Part shown: positions 6,771 through 7,067 of the stretch, piece by piece
Layout of the letters: each line of letters begins with the position of its first letter
How positions within the stretch are numbered: the stretch's first letter is position 1
Source: JBGPJM01 sp041485385
Lineage (GTDB): Bacteria > Planctomycetota > Phycisphaerae > Phycisphaerales > UBA1924
DNA length: 7,067 nucleotides
NCBI GenBank assembly: GCA_041485385.1
Contig: JBGPJM010000242.1
Location: 1-7,067, forward strand
Reading direction: 5' to 3'
Notes under the pieces: generated by a model
What the model was told of the DNA's origin: nothing
Database searches by the model: none
Seen by the model: the letters and a program-made list of their open reading frames with translations, nothing else
Made by a program: the position numbers and the translations under genes

Positions 6771-6799
6771 AAAACGGCAGGGGCTGCGCTTCAGCGGGC

Positions 6800-7067
6800 T
6801 CACCCCTTCGCCGCCGCGCCGATCGTCATCTTGACCGGCACGAAGGTGGGCTTCACCCGCTTCTCGAACTCCTCCGGGAACTTGTTCAGGATGGTGCGGA
6901 TGGCCCAGTTGTTGCCGTCGGCCAGGCCACAAATAGTGGTCCCCGGCATCGCGCCCATACTGGTCGCGATCTCGAGGGCCAGATCCAGGTCTTTCGTGCG
7001 CGCGTTCCCCTCTTCGATGCGGCACATGAGCTGGTACAGCCACCCGCTCCCCTCGCGGCAGGGCGTG
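6800..7067 (-). CDS. nuoF: NADH-quinone oxidoreductase subunit F (NuoF), C-terminal part; 5' end outside window
   Basis: This is the 3' end of the complex I subunit that binds NADH and FMN, passes electrons through the N3 [4Fe-4S] cluster and sits in the peripheral arm on the cytoplasmic side. About 88 codons are visible, in the frame whose first complete codon is at 7064-7066. The edge reads TPCREGSGWLYQLM, the signature around the third cysteine ligand of the N3 cluster (Cys codon 7058-7060). The fourth ligand follows in TTICGLADGNNW (Cys codon 6929-6931), then the usual IRTILNKFPEEFE helix. The tail after that (KPTFVPVKMTIGAAAKG) is short and ends at a TGA at 6800. The FMN/NADH and SLBB domains lie beyond the right edge. 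The next gene on the strand is a dehydrogenase, not nuoG, which is a common partner. The identification is firm because both cysteine motifs match the family. Confidence 0.93.
   Translation of the reverse strand, partial: TPCREGSGWLYQLMCRIEEGNARTKDLDLALEIATSMGAMPGTTICGLADGNNWAIRTILNKFPEEFEKRVKPTFVPVKMTIGAAAKG

Noticed and set aside
3524..6772. A 1082-codon open frame on the plus strand, antisense to the giant gene, the small gene and the SDR
   Set aside because: It is a shadow of GC-rich codon use. It overlaps four gene boundaries and a clear SDR on the other strand, its translation is a low-complexity Arg/Gly/Leu/Glu/Asp mix, and it has no recognisable domain.

Overview
The window is very GC-rich (about 70% by eye), with strong G/C preference at third codon positions. 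All genes I can support lie on the minus strand. The codon use, the form of the NuoF C-terminus and the giant HEAT/DUF4132-type gene suggest a high-GC environmental bacterium. A planctomycete, perhaps Phycisphaerae-like, is my best guess, but no marker in the window settles the taxonomy.

Transcription runs from right to left. At the right edge is the 3' end of nuoF (complex I, NADH-binding subunit; 6800-7067, continuing past the window). A gap of 39 bases separates it from a complete short-chain dehydrogenase/reductase (6005-6760). A 129-base gap follows, holding a strong ribosome binding site. Next is a tightly packed two-gene unit: a 143-residue protein (5444-5875, GTG start chosen from the ribosome binding site) and, 3 bases later, a giant protein read from 5440 down to 231. 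The last ~230 bases on the left hold no confident gene.

The two-gene unit is the interesting part. The giant protein has HEAT-like helical repeats, an acidic linker and a C-terminal half that resembles the DUF5724/DUF4132 (MolR/YehI-like) family. It is broken in this sequence by an apparent one-base deletion at about 1058-1060. The first 1461 residues are in one frame and the last 275 in the -1 frame, and both parts are well conserved in character. Restored, it would be about 1736 residues. The small upstream partner reads like a beta-grasp (ubiquitin/MoaD/ThiS-like) protein by secondary-structure pattern, although it ends in Gly-Ala rather than Gly-Gly. A translationally coupled ubiquitin-like candidate and giant HEAT/DUF4132 protein would be a little-described system. 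The fold assignment is inference only. The nuoF and dehydrogenase genes look like ordinary metabolic neighbours with no visible link to this pair.
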